Source of the DNA: Liolophura sinensis
Taxonomy: Eukaryota; Mollusca; Polyplacophora; Chitonida; Chitonidae
Reading direction: 5' to 3'
NCBI RefSeq assembly: GCF_032854445.1
Contig: NC_088302.1
Location: 18,347,338 to 18,411,337 of the forward strand
DNA length: 64,000 nt
The position numbers and the translations under genes were made by a program. The notes beneath the pieces are model-generated. The model saw only the letters and a program-made list of their open reading frames with translations, was not told the origin of the DNA and did no database searches. This document shows, piece after piece, positions 39,641 through 51,423 of the stretch. The first letter of the stretch is position 1. The number at the start of each line of letters is the position of its first letter.

Positions 39641-40733
39641 CTTGTGAATTATGTCACATTCGTGGAATGTAAGTAATTTCTTATAGTTCACTTACAAATG
39701 TGACGGCGATATGTCTTTAATATGGGTGGAGGAAACCAACGTGTCCGCGGCGTAATCCGCACATTAAATATGTGCGTGATATCAACGGCGTTAGCTCAAG
39801 CTAGCTGAGAAACTGTACTAAACGCATATAATGACATGAGCATTGTCCATAAATATATGGTGTCTCTGACATGGTATACAGTAAGGCAGCATTATACGTG
39901 TAATACTAAACGAAATATCCAAATAACAGTTCAAACTGTTAACAAAATCAAATTACAAAGTCAAATTTCCATAGACCAGTTTTATTAAACCTTTATTACA
40001 GCCCCACAATCAGTAATTAAAGCTGTTACGTTCCTTACAGCGATACCGGTGGCCAAGCATCAAGGCCCCAGTTGAATGTCATGTAAGAAAACACTATGAA
40101 AGTAATGCACTGGACTAATTCGCCATGATAAGCCTTGGAAAACATCTGTTTACCAGCAGATGCTGACACAAATCACGACGAATAGCTTTATTCAACTGCC
40201 AAAGTACATAGACAATGGAAAATTCAACACATTCAACCTGCATGTACAAATTGTAACAGTATTTCCAGAAACAGGCAACATGGAGAAAAAGCATCACAAA
40301 AATGAAAAATAATCAACTGGGATTGAACCCCACATTACCAGATATCATATACAATGCACCTAGTGCTGAAAACCACCACAGCGTCTCGATCGAGTTATGC
40401 CTTGGCGATAACCGCACCTGGTTGACTATGTATATTTCATGTTGCTCGACACATGGCGTGCAATCACCTCACTCTAGTGTCCCATCTTGTTTGCAAGGGC
40501 TCAATTTAGTTTTGAGAGCGGGCGAAGACAGAGTGGATGTAGGTGACAGGAAATGTTAGGAGACAAGAAAGATGTGAAATATTGGTCTGAATAGTTAGAA
40601 GGAATAAGCGGTGTTGTGTGATGTTTCCTTTAAAAAAGATCCTCAGTCCAAAGCCATGGCGTACGGTTTCGTAGTTACTGTTCTTTGCGGCATCCTAAAG
40701 CCCGCCTCTTCCTTATGGGCGTGTTAGGTCTGG
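39641..40733. other. Non-coding DNA
   Basis: No supported feature. Confidence 0.5.
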
Positions 40734-40745
40734 ACCTGAATAAAA

Positions 40746-40926
40746 TTTTATTATTTATTATTATTTGATTGGGGTTTTACGCCGTACTCAAGAATATTTC
40801 ACTTATACGACGGCGGCCAGCATTATGGTAGGTGGAAACCGGGCAGAGCCCTGGGGAAACCCAGGACCATCCGCAGGTGACTGCCAGACCTTCCCACTTA
40901 CGGCCGGAGAGGAAGCCAGCATGAGC
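40746..40926 (-). mobile_element. CAAATAAA SINE, 5'-truncated, with 12-bp target duplication
   Basis: Plus-strand TTTTACGCCGTACTCAAG through GAGGAAGCCAGCATGAGC, stopping before the tRNA head. It is flanked by ACCTGAATAAAA (40734-40745 and 40927-40938). Confidence 0.87.
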
Positions 40927-40938
40927 ACCTGAATAAAA

Positions 40939-42784
40939 ACTGGAAACTGCGATATTTCTTTAGGGGTTGAATTTGGCCTTATAAGAGTGACAAGTTTTGG
41001 GCTCGTCATGACTCAAGGCACATGTATGGATAGACATTTTGCGTATGTTTCGCCATGGCTTTGGACTTATATTCCTGAAAGCACGGGGGTATGGGAGAAT
41101 GCTGTCGGGATTGCTATGATGCATTGCGAACAGGGCTGGCTTTACGTGCAAACGTTGAAAATTGTCCTTTAGTAGCTCTGGACTGGAGGGAGAGTTGTTC
41201 ATTTCTCGGTGACAGGCGGCCTATGGGGCAGGTTACCTGCAGCACATGTATAGTAATAGGCCTACACAGTTACCTCCTAAGTCTATGTTAAATGCACAGG
41301 CTTACATTTCTATTTCTGAAGTCGTGTGGTGTCATTTAAGTATTTCTAGTGAGAAAACTATAGATCGTACGCCAAATCAAATTCGTTTGCATGCAACAGA
41401 AAATACATATCTTGGGCTACAATTTGGTCCAAGTGTCAGATTTTTAGCTTTCGTAATTCTCGAGTTACAAGTCATTGAAATTACGTGACTAAAAACAGTT
41501 TTTGACCATATCTCAACTAAGACACTTTTTTATGACATCATAATTTCGACCAATGGCGAGCTTCCAAAGTTTTTAATGCATGTCGAAGATTTGTTTCAAA
41601 CTTGTTCTAACTGGGATCACTCTACAAGTATGACAAATTTCAAAAGAATCCGTTGGTTGGTTCTTGAGAGAATGATTTTTAAAGGTTTTGATCAAAACCT
41701 CAAACGGCTCTTAAAGCTTTCAAAAAATAAAAAAAAAAACGGAAGAAAAATAATCAAAATCTGAACGATTTCAATGGGTGTCCCAGCAGAGAGTGCTGGG
41801 CAACCTAATAAATAAAATGATATGTATAATTGTAACGGAAGATAGTTAGGCCTACCGAGAAGTAGCTGTAGGTTGGACATAGGGGCACTATGATGCGTCA
41901 CATCCATTACGTATGCTAATTCCCATCACTTTATGTTTAAAACATTAAAAAAAGGCCCATATTTGCATTATACAAAATATCATGCTATGAACAGACATTG
42001 TTAAGACCGTAATATTGTCGTGCTTTTAACGAAATAATGTTGTCGAATCTTTACATATACTATACAAGCAAACGAACACAACATAATAGCTTGCTAAGTT
42101 TCCCCTTCATATCATTTCAAGGCCGACAACTCCGTATGACCTATATACCTTCATGTAGTGAAATACCTAGGTATAACTTTCTGTTTCTTCCTGTATCTCT
42201 CTGTATCTTCCACCTGTCCACATTTACATATGATGTCACGAAACAAACCTAATCAACAATCAGCATGTACAAATGACGCCTGTTTTTCATGTAATTGGAT
42301 CATATAACTTTTCCCAAAATGACTATATAGTCCTTGTAGATTAAGATTTGCCTATACAACTTATAGAGTAATCTTTAGCAAGCTCGATCCTTGTAATTCT
42401 ACAACTCGTATGTGTATCTAGCAAAGGAAGAGATCTATGAATAAGATCTATCTACCATCGTTGGGTTTAAAGAAAACTACAAACTGTCCACACAAACAAA
42501 ACATCTAGTTTGTGGTTGTATGTATTGTGCGACGATGTCAATGAACGTCAACGGTTATTCCTATGAAAACTAGTATATCAAGGATATATATATTCCACCA
42601 AAAGCCCTCAGTGTATATGTGTCTTAGGTGTTTCAGTGGGGACAGTTCTCTTGTCAGTAAATATGGGCAGAATGTACAAAATATCACGCGCTCTGCTTCA
42701 TGACAGTCTCTGATTCCAGTTAACCTGGGGCTAGAGGCTGTATACGTAAAAAGGTGGCGGTAAGGTTCCGGCCCTGTCTCCACC
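40939..42784. other. Non-coding DNA
   Basis: Short frames only, without domains or bias. Nothing supported. Confidence 0.5.
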
Positions 42785-42892
42785 TAGGCGTGGCCTATTC
42801 ATAAATATTATCGAAACACGTCTAACCCTAACCCTAAAACATATTTCCATTGATGACGTGTTTCATTAATATTCATCAATAGGCCACGCCTA
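42785..42892. mobile_element. MITE-like hairpin with two telomere-like repeats in its loop
   Basis: Arms 42785-42822 and 42855-42892 are inverted copies (34 of 38 bases match), starting TAGGCGTGGCCTATT. The loop holds TAACCCTAACCCTAAAA. A TA at each end is compatible with a Tc1/mariner-type target. No coding capacity. Confidence 0.7.
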
Positions 42893-43177
42893 ATAGAGAA
42901 AGGGTTTGGAATCGTACCACAGCCATGTAAAAATCGTGTTGAATAGCATCGCCATGTTGGATATATTAACAGGTACTTAATTTATTTACACATAAAGCAC
43001 GTACCTGTTATATACATATGCGACACATATTTGGATTAGCAACAACTTATATACTAGCGTGTTCACGATTTGGATACTGATTAAATATATAAGCCTGGAA
43101 CATTTCCTGGATCATTGAAAACTGTTGGCTGCTTCTATCTGTATGACCTTACTAAGTAAATGTACTCTTAGTTCTTT

Positions 43178-43266
43178 GGTGGTCGTGAGTTTCCCCCGGG
43201 CTCTGCCCGGTTTCCACCCACCATAATGCTGGCTGCCGTCGTATAAGTGAAATATTCTTGAGTACT
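43178..43266 (+). mobile_element. CAAATAAA SINE fragment
   Basis: GGTCGTGAGTTTCCCCCGG through GAAATATTCTTGAGTAC, with both ends lost. Similar words CTTTGGTGGTCGTGA and CTTTGGCGGTTGTGA border it. Confidence 0.72.
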
Positions 43267-43824
43267 TTGGCGGTTGTGAAGAATGATGTTTTGGACATTG
43301 TTGCTGTGATCATAGACCTGAAACGTCATTATGGTTGACGACCGGTATAATAATGTCTGTTTCGACGCCTAGATTTGTTACACTTGGATTATGACTAAAA
43401 TCTGAAATCTATTTTATACGCCGACGGTCAGTTTTATGAGAAGAGAAAACCACCAAAAAATTACTGTCGTACCTTTTCACGTTTGGCATACTTCATATTA
43501 GTGAAGGCAAACGATCTCCAGCGATGATGAAACTTCGTGTAAGAAGACATACACGAGCGCCCTCAACCGGTTCTTGCAACCAAAGCCTCAAGAACAATGG
43601 AATAAGAAGAATCTAAAAAATTCCCCGTCCTGCAGAGAATGGGAATGAACTCCTGGTGATTGAAAAGCAAGCATATTAACAACAGCACAGCCATGACATG
43701 TACATACCTTTACCAGTGCATGTACCTGAAGGGAAAATCTGCCAGTGATGCCTGAAAATGCTTGTTACGCCGCGATCATTCAATATCTGACACAAATTCA
43801 ATTACAGCCCACTCACTACTTATC

Positions 43825-44080
43825 TCCGGCCCGGATAGCACAGTTGGTAGAGCGTCAGCTTCGGGACCGGTATCCGTATCAGTATAATGGCTCGGGCGGG
43901 GCGGCTTACTTGCCTTCGGTAAGTCGTCTCAGTGAAGCAGCACTAAATAAAAGAGCGGTGGAAATCCGTTCTGCAACAAAGAGGCACATTACACGTACAT
44001 GCACCCTAAGGATTCCTTCGTCGCCATATTGTCGAGTACGACGTTAAACCCCAAGCACTCACTCACTCACTCACTCACTC
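43825..44080 (+). mobile_element. SINE, CACTCACTCA-tail family, internally deleted
   Basis: Same family as the element at 6.4 kb: head GGCCCGGATAGCACAGTTGG, body and CACTCA tail. About 108 bp are missing after the head (positions equivalent to 6476-6584), which removes the B box. It is flanked by the 14-bp duplication ACTCACTACTTATC (43811-43824 and 44081-44094). Confidence 0.88.
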
Positions 44081-44094
44081 ACTCACTACTTATC

Positions 44095-45166
44095 ATACAG
44101 AAACTTGGATAATTAATTATTCAACCAATAATAATAATTCCAAGAAGAATTCCACTTGCTTTGTTTTTTTGCGTAAATTTTTTCGGGAATTTTGTTTAAT
44201 AAAAACACCTTTTGAGAAATATAGCGTTTTTACATCTTAAATAACCAACACTGCGTAAATAAATGTATATTACGTATCTTCAGAACATTCACACATGCTC
44301 TGTCAGGCCATGTAAAGCTTAAGAGAAAATTTGTAAAATGTCAGTTAAGAAAATTTAAGAGTTTAATTTTCTGCATAGTGAAGTTGTGAGCTAAAAGATT
44401 GTTGCATATATAGAATGCCTGTTATAGACTCCTTGCATGTAACTTCTGTCCGTTTTATCCAGAAAGATCGGAGGATGTTAAACCTCCACGGTATGTAGCC
44501 ATCCCTCCCCCCACATGCAGCCTTGCCCTTATAGGCGCACACCTGTATGGTCTCTCACCTGGCTGTATATATCTGTCTCGTACAGGTAACTCTCCCACTC
44601 CTTTAAACAAACAAGGAGTTTGCCCTACATGGCCTTTTTGGAGCCCGTGTAAAATAAACTTAGTCCATTCCTGTTTTACTTTTATAGAATTCGTCCTGTG
44701 GGATAAAAGTGCAGGTACGCTTGCCGTTTGGGTCATCGTTAGCAGAGAACAGGTTTGGAGAAGGGTGGACAGTGCCTTATATATCTGTTTCTTAAACACA
44801 TCAGCCTGAGGCAAGCCTCCAGTACAATATTGGGCGATTGTCTCCAGAAATTTCTACACCCTGTACACTTGTCAAGATTTTTTTTCAATCATCAGTGTGG
44901 CTTTTGTTCACTATTTAGTTAGATCGCATGTAAACGGAGAGAAAAATCTAGCAGGTTGTAATTCTACGTTGGTTTACTTTGGCAGCAGTGACATCAGGCT
45001 CGTGCTTGGAATTAAGAATACTTAATTACCACTAAAGTCCGGGTGGATTGAGCGTCAGGACAGTCTGCAGCGCTGACAGCCGGGCAGTTAGTGTGGACAT
45101 CTATTCGAAGAAAAAGCTATATTACCGGCAGCAGCAGTAGCAGCAAATCTTAGGAAGCTCAACAAT
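44095..45166 (+). other. 5' flank and probable leader of gene A
   Basis: The leader probably lies in the last 100-200 bp (GACAGCCGGGCAGTTAGTGTG and CAGCAGCAGTAGCAGC). No clear TATA box. A minus-strand frame at 44455-44814 is judged chance. Confidence 0.35.
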
Positions 45167-45280
45167 ATGGAAGGTATAAAAAAGAAAATGGCCAGCCTCC
45201 GGGCCGAGGCGGATTATGCTGACGACAGAAGGACCGAAGCCGAGGAAAAATTACGGGAGGCAAATGCAAAATTAGAACAG
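45167..45280 (+). CDS. Gene A coding exon 1
   Basis: It has 38 codons and ends in phase 0 at CAG|GTAAAT. The translation starts MEGIKKKMASLRAEAD and ends NAKLEQ. The leader just upstream has CAG/CAA-rich sequence (45129-45147); no TATA box is obvious in the 200 bp before it. The length equals tropomyosin exon 1a (38 codons). Confidence 0.8.
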
Positions 45281-47034
45281 GTAAATTTGCCTATTCGTCT
45301 GTCTTATGTACATGTCTTATGTACAAATTCAATTCAGATTTTATTGGTACTAATACTAGTTTCTAATGACTCAGTTAAAGGTATACAAGGTGTACAGGTA
45401 AATGTTTGGTGTAGCTTAGTCTATACAGTACGTCGATCATCCCACAGTTATTCAGCGCAACACCAGCGTATATACCTGGGTATTTTAAATATACGTTTAC
45501 TGAACTTGCACTTGTTGACACTTCTATAATTAACAATGTCTAGAATTGTATTTGTAGAGAACACACTAAAGTTATCTAACATGTATACACAAGGCTTATG
45601 CCTCTTTCCATTGGCATCTTTAAATAGGATGTGTAAAACACTGTGTTGATGGGAATGTCACGGAATATCGTACGCTTTCCATTGCAATGTACCGTGTATA
45701 TGAATCGAAGTTTCACCTTTATAAATTACCTAACAGTTAATAGTTGACATCAGGTTATCCACGTGCACAGCCTGATGCGGGTCAGCTGGATGTACGTCTA
45801 GATGTAGGGTGGTTCAAATAGGTATATTATAATGTCAGATCAAGTGTTTATATAATTACTGTCTTCATTGTCTTTTCTGGCTAATTTTTGCACGTATAAA
45901 CTTACATGGTTATCGGTCGAATAAAATGTTATTTGCTGTTGACATTTGCTTAAATATGTTCAATATGACCTGTTCAGATGAAACTTGATAAAAGGGAAGT
46001 AACTCGCCTGCGAAGCGAATTAGAAGCTGCCACGGATCGTCGTCAAGATGCTGAAGAAAAATTGAGACAGAATAAGTCTCTTCTCGAGGAGGTAGAATTA
46101 GTATACACTGGCAATCTTTCGCAGCCAATCGTTCTTCAGCTTCTGGGTATCTGCTTGATTCAACCCACAACACGTTATTGGTTGATGGTGATATAGATGT
46201 CATGAGTTCGAAACCAGCCTCTGGCTTTTTACATTTTCTTTGCCACTACTCTTTACATGGATTCTTATAACTTTCATCTTGTCTTACCGTTCCTTCGGTC
46301 TTGTTGTTCTCTGTGAGGTTTGACTTATGTTTTACTAGACAATTACTGGTGTAGAATTCCAAAATACCATAGTCCAAAACAAAAGACTTTTATAGAGGTT
46401 TAAAGCTCTATGAAACCCTTGGTGGCGTTCTTCGTTCAACCAAACCTAGCCATATTTTGAACGGTGCCTGAATCAATAGACTTGACTAAAAACGATAGTT
46501 CCAGGCAGTGTCATTGACATTCTTTATCCTTGTCTATGTTGGTTTGTCAGCATGCATCTCGTTTTCCACCGTCCATCCACAAGTATGCATGCATTATTAC
46601 TGCAGGTGAAAATGCCTTTTTCTTAATGTTTCTATCTACCTATATCTGTTTCCCTTCATCCTGAGTATTTTTGGTGAACTACATGCAGGAACGAAAGTTA
46701 ATTCTAGTCCTGCTGATATTGCAAGCCTTAATTTTGTGTGTTTTAAAATCCTGCCCGTGGATTTATGTCAACTTCAGTTTGATAGCTTCTTTTAAATGTA
46801 TCATCTGATCCATCGAAAAACAAACACAAATTTTTTTCTTGTCATAGATTCCTGTCATATTGCCCATGAACATTATAGTGATCCACTGACTGTTTGTCAG
46901 TCCACTGGCCTCTTAATGCAAACCTTTATACCAGAGAAGTTTTGGCAGTTTGACGTTAGACACAAGCGTACGTTATAAGGTAAACCTAACATCTGAATGA
47001 ATGAAACATATAAATGTTACGTCTAAACATGCCC

Positions 47035-47083
<49 letters not shown>

Positions 47084-49885
47084 CGTTTCTTCATTTGTTC
47101 AGATGCAGACCCAGCTAGAGAATGCTGATCGACACAAAGAACGTATAGAGAATCAGTCATCTGAATTAAACGGTAAGATTACCATGAGCAAGCTAAAATA
47201 GTTCATCGTCATTTACTGCAATGTTGTATTTGTCTGCAGCCAGCGTCGATTGCTTACTGGTGAGCCTTGACAAGGACAAAATACTGTCATGGCATCCTCA
47301 AGGCATTTTCCTTTTTTTCTCGTGCGTAATGATCCCAACGATGTACATCATCTTAAAATCCAATTAAGTGCACAAAAGAAAAGTCTTTAAAGGAATAGGC
47401 TTCAAAAAATCGAAGAAGGCATTACTAAATAAACCACTTAAAACTATGCATAAATATACTTTCATTTACTTTTTTTTTAGAATTTTGTGGAAAGAGTTAA
47501 AGGCGCTCGAACATTTGAATTCTAAGATGGGCTTTATGGATCATACTATCACAGGTTAGGAACGCTGTCGTCACAGGAAATTTATCCCTGTCTAATCACG
47601 ACACTGAATGTTGGAATAACTCTTTTTTTACCCCTAAGTAAAATATTACTGAAATAGTGTTACCAGAAATTACTTTATTCTGGTGAACATAAGGGAAAAA
47701 AAGGTGATGTGACTCAGATTTCCTAAATACCGTCAGTATGGTTCATAAAGCCCACCATGGTATTCAAATATTTGAATGCCTTTTAACACTCTTTTAAAAA
47801 AAGACCTGAAAAAATAAATGAAAGTATTTTTACTCATAGTTTTCGGTTTTCTGTACGATGAACCTTACTTCATGTTTTAGCTTTCTGTTACTTGAAAGCC
47901 TCATTATGATGACTGTCACTGAACGGCAAACACAGGTTCGAACAGAAATGCGGCAAGTTTGATCTGAAACGCGTACGTCACACTAGTTTCAATGTGACCA
48001 TATACAGTAAGGTTTGGCACCGACTCGTGTTGGCCGTCTGCTCTACCTCTTTGCTTGAGAAGTATAGAAGTACACTCTGTTTTGCCCCTTGACATTTCAG
48101 TGGCGGTTTCTCTACCCTTCACAAAAGGTCATTTCAGTTGACAATCCAGCTCTATCGAGGTCTTTTCTTACTTGGGCAGGTACAGAGAAAACCAGCTGCC
48201 CTAGTCGTCTGATCCATCTGATGGCCTTGATCTATACTTATCTGTTCCTCTGTAGTAACCACGGATACATACTGACTATCTGTCAAGTTTTTTTTCTCAG
48301 GTGTTCACACAGGTGTGTTAGTAAACCCTACACCTGAACAGGTATGTCGAGTAATGATGTTGCTCATCTACAATCAGGAACTCTGGAAAACTGACCCCTG
48401 CAAAAACGTAATATCGCATGGCTTAGAGAAAAAACGGGGTCATGTGCCCTGTGATCAAGCTGTACGTGGCGTCGCGTGTCTTTCGTTGACGTAATGCACG
48501 CACCACCTAAATCCGAGTAGGCTAATGTCGTTCTAAAATTTGTCAAATCCGACAGAGCACATCCTTCATCTATCACTGTGTCAGCCTTATGTCATTCCTT
48601 ACACGTACCACAACCTAACGTCACAGTTTGGTTAGACTGTTTTGATTTCTTGGGGTTTAACAGTTCATTAATACAGGAGGAGGTTTCCATGAAACAGACG
48701 GGTACCAGTGTCGACATATGATAGCTGCCTTGCTGGAATGTTATGTCGAAGACTCCAGGCATGACACGACCCACCAAACACAATAAAGGGACGCTATACC
48801 GACCTTCACCTATACTCCCAGGAACAAGACCCTCATATAGAACTCTTAAAGGTTATTTTTGTGCAAGGCCATATGGAACCGTTTTTGGTTCCCAATATAA
48901 ACCATTCAGATGGATCCCTTAAAGAACCCCCTTTCCGTAGACGTTTTGAAACTAACCCTGTCGTTATCAGGGCATTGTAGATATGTTTGAAATTATTTTC
49001 TGTGATAGTCGGTGGTCAAAGGATAAGACAATATAAATGTATTTCAAAGTTATGCACCAACAAATGTTTACAAACTTAGAACCAAAATAGTACAAAGGGC
49101 CTGCGTGGCCGAGGGGGTTAGCACGTCAGCGCGACGTATTGACCCAGGAGCCTCTCACCAATGCGGTTGCTGTGAGTTCAAGTCCAACTCATGCAGACCT
49201 TCCCTCCCTGGCCGTATGAGGGAAGGTCTGTCAGCAACCTGCGGATGGTCGTGGGTTTCCCCCGGGCTCTGCCCTGTTTACTATCATCATAATGATGGCC
49301 GCCGTCGTATCAGTGATATATTCTTGGGTACGGCGTAAAACACCAATCAAATAAATGAGTAAATGAAATAGCAGAATATGACAATTCTGTATTTGATGTG
49401 TTGGTCGAGACTTTAGGACGTCGGCATCTAGCGCCAAATACCCCGAGTTAGATCCAATTCTTTATGATTGGCAATCTTGGTATGTGTTTATATACCAGAT
49501 GTTGGGATCTGTTGAAAACATAGACTTAACGTAAGTGTGACGCTTGGTGTTTTAATTCAATATGGCGTTTTAGTGATGCAGCACTGTAAAGACGTTGACG
49601 TTGAGGCCTGTCTGTTAAACTTATTTGGGGTGATGACAAAAAATAAACGAAGGGTCATTCTTTGTTTTTTCAGACTCTCTTGAAGATTCAAACCGAGAGA
49701 AAATTCGGCTGACACAGGAGCTGGAGAGAGCAACCGAAGAGCTGGAAAAGTTGAGGAGAGATCTCCTGCGATCTGAGGAAGAAAAGGAACGAATCAGTTC
49801 CGACTTGGACAAAGCAAAGTACGAGAATACCAAAATGAAACAGGAAATGGATGCGGCAGCGAATGAAATGATTAGCAATTATTAA
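45167..49885 (+). CDS. Gene A: small tropomyosin-like coiled-coil protein (4 coding exons, ~169 aa)
   Basis: Coding exons are 45167-45280, 45978-46091, 47103-47172 and 49674-49885, all with GT-AG introns (697, 1011 and 2501 bp) in phases 0, 0 and 1. The joined product is about 169 aa, almost entirely charged heptad-type coiled coil, with no signal peptide or membrane segment. Residues 1-8 (MEGIKKKM) and the 38-codon first exon resemble the N-terminus and exon 1a of animal tropomyosins (family knowledge). Residues 39-76 repeat the pattern of 1-38. The start ATG has A at -3 and G at +4. The protein is much shorter than the usual 284-aa tropomyosin and ends ...NEMISNY. An actin-binding or filament role is inference only; a myosin-rod-like coiled coil is the alternative. 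The exon structure is well supported by phase and splice sites, but untranslated exons and isoforms cannot be seen. Confidence 0.78.
45978..46091 (+). CDS. Gene A coding exon 2 (relative of exon 1)
   Basis: The acceptor is TTCAG at 45973-45977 and the donor GTAGAA at 46092. It has 38 codons, phase 0/0, starting MKLDKREVTRLRSELEAA and ending SLLEE. It aligns without gaps to exon 1, with 17 of 38 residues identical, including the run AEEKLR and the first Met. This indicates duplication of a first exon. Confidence 0.8.
47038..47081 (+). repeat. (TA)n next to the gene A exon 3 acceptor
   Basis: About 20 TA units ending about 20 bp before the acceptor at 47102, in the branch-point and pyrimidine-tract zone. 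Confidence 0.9.
47103..47172 (+). CDS. Gene A coding exon 3 (70 nt, phase 0 to 1)
   Basis: The acceptor is TTTGTTCAG, directly after a (TA)n tract, and the donor is GTAAGA at 47173. It encodes MQTQLENADRHKER followed by IENQSSELN plus one base that completes Asp with the next exon. Length and phases match gene B's exon at 56222-56291, and 8 of 23 residues are identical. Confidence 0.78.
49098..49363 (+). mobile_element. CAAATAAA SINE, full length, in gene A intron 3
   Basis: The head is GGGCCTGCGTGGCCGAGG, the B-box region GTGAGTTCAAGTCCAACTC, and it ends ACACCAATCAAATAAATGAG. Same strand as gene A, about 310 bp before the terminal exon. No clear target duplication. Confidence 0.83.
49674..49885 (+). 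CDS. Gene A terminal coding exon
   Basis: The acceptor is TTTGTTTTTTCAG. The two leading bases complete Asp, followed by SLEDSNREKIRLTQELER and continuing in coiled coil to ISNY and TAA at 49883-49885. The first 41 residues align without gaps to the start of gene B's terminal exon, with 15 identities, including RxEEExExI. It is far shorter than gene B's 268-codon terminal exon. Confidence 0.82.
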
Positions 49886-50525
49886 ACGCGGACCGAGAGG
49901 AAAATATGCCAGCAGAACAGATTTGAGCTCTACAATGGCCTAAAAATTTACAATCAAAGGGTATCAATGTTTTATTTTATCTAGAACATGGCCGTGGAAA
50001 AATACTGAAGGATATGCATCACATTTCTTTCGTCCAGCCTTCTAAACCACAAATTTGAGTTTTATATTCACTTTTCAATCAGGAATTCAGAAGACTTGGT
50101 TAATGTTGCATGGCTGGCGAATTTCAGAATCATGCATGTTAATTACTTGCCAGTGCAAGAGATCACCGATCATGTCGTGTGAAAGAGGACGAAGTGTTGT
50201 CACGTTGCTTAATTTGCTGATGCAATCGTATTGAGCGTTTGAAAATTATCGGTGTTTTGATTGGCTTAAATTAATATCTGTAGAGAAACCAAAGAATTTA
50301 GATGCCATTGATAAAAGACTTTTCTCTGGTTATTTGGCAGTTGGATCTCGGAATAAGACAGTAAAATCATTGCCATAAGTGTTTTTTTTCATTTATAAGT
50401 TTTCAAAAACAATCAGCATGTTCGCTTTTGTTTTTTTTGTTTTTTGTTTTTTTTTTATACTTTTTGACATATATACAGTCCATGTAAAACTTTTACCGAG
50501 GAATAAAAAAAATTAGAAACTCTTC
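49886..50525 (+). other. Gene A 3' untranslated region (inferred)
   Basis: AT-rich sequence after the TAA stop, ending near the first good AATAAA. The cleavage site is inferred; no transcript evidence is available here. Confidence 0.5.
50502..50507 (+). terminator. Candidate polyadenylation signal of gene A
   Basis: AATAAA, followed about 25 bp later by a T/GT-rich stretch (TTTTTGTGTGTGTTT), as expected of a downstream element. It is the first canonical hexamer after the stop codon. Confidence 0.55.
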
Positions 50526-50840
50526 TTTTTGTGTGTGTTTCCACTTTCTGTAATATATCTCTGAAGCCGAATAGGTTTTTGCTTATTTTTTTGCAAATTT
50601 CTGGATCTAGACATAAAAAGGTTTATTACCTTCGACCTTTCGCCCCTTCATATATCCGTAAAGCTTATTTGAGCCTACCAGAGCGACATATCTGCGTGAT
50701 GTAGGGACACTTTATTTCTTCTATTGGACGGACCTCCGGAACCATAAATTATGCATTGCAGGGATGAAGATTTTAATTTTGGTATAAATCAAAACTGGCT
50801 TTGCGGAAATTGCTTCTACTCTAAACGGTGACTATACATT

Positions 50841-51000
50841 GCGCCACCATCATTTTCGCGTATATATAAACCCCGATATATATTGAGTCACTATCATGTT
50901 CGCGTATAGATATATATATTGCGTCACTATCATCTTCGCGTATGTATAAACCCCGATATATATTGTGTCACTATCATCTTTGCGTATGTATAAACCCCGA
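50841..51000 (+). repeat. 44-bp tandem repeat, 4 copies
   Basis: The unit carries GCGTCACTATCATCTTCGCG then TATGTATAAACCCCGATATA. Copies start at 50841, 50885, 50921 and 50965 (lengths 44, 36, 44, 36). Confidence 0.85.
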
Positions 51001-51337
51001 AACTCCTCTGATATAAATATGACGGAGAAATCCTTCCAAACGATACAGATGATAATGTCAGAGTAGACTCTTTTGTGTCTCAGTTCAGATCTTCACCGCC
51101 ATATGGTTATACTAAAGTAAGGTGTGGCGGGTTGAACTGCACCAGACCCTGTAAACACTCAAGAGGGTGCTCAAAGAGACTACAGTCCCGATGGAACGAC
51201 TTTTGTAAACTCTGAGTCCCAGAAATAGACGCTTGTGGGCAAACATGAAGGAGTTAAAGAAATCTATATAGAGAGTAAAGGCTCTACAAATGATTGCTGC
51301 TAGAACAAAACTCTGGCACTGTCATATACTGTCATAT

Positions 51338-51340
<3 letters not shown>

Positions 51341-51421
<81 letters not shown>
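51341..51421 (+). repeat. (TA)n, about 40 units
   Basis: Pure TA run of about 80 bp between genes A and B, preceded by two copies of GTCATATACT and followed by two ATCTGACTGATA words. Confidence 0.92.

Positions 51422-51423
<2 letters not shown>

Noticed and set aside
42820-42838. Telomere or chromosome end
   Set aside because: Only two full TAACCC units inside a hairpin loop, with unique DNA on both sides.
43745-44047. 100-codon plus frame
   Set aside because: Mostly SINE sequence; the same peptide words occur in the SINE at 6.4 kb.
44455-44814. 119-codon minus frame with GERPYRC, like a zinc-finger linker
   Set aside because: No Cys2His2 finger follows the linker-like word, and codon use is not coding-like.
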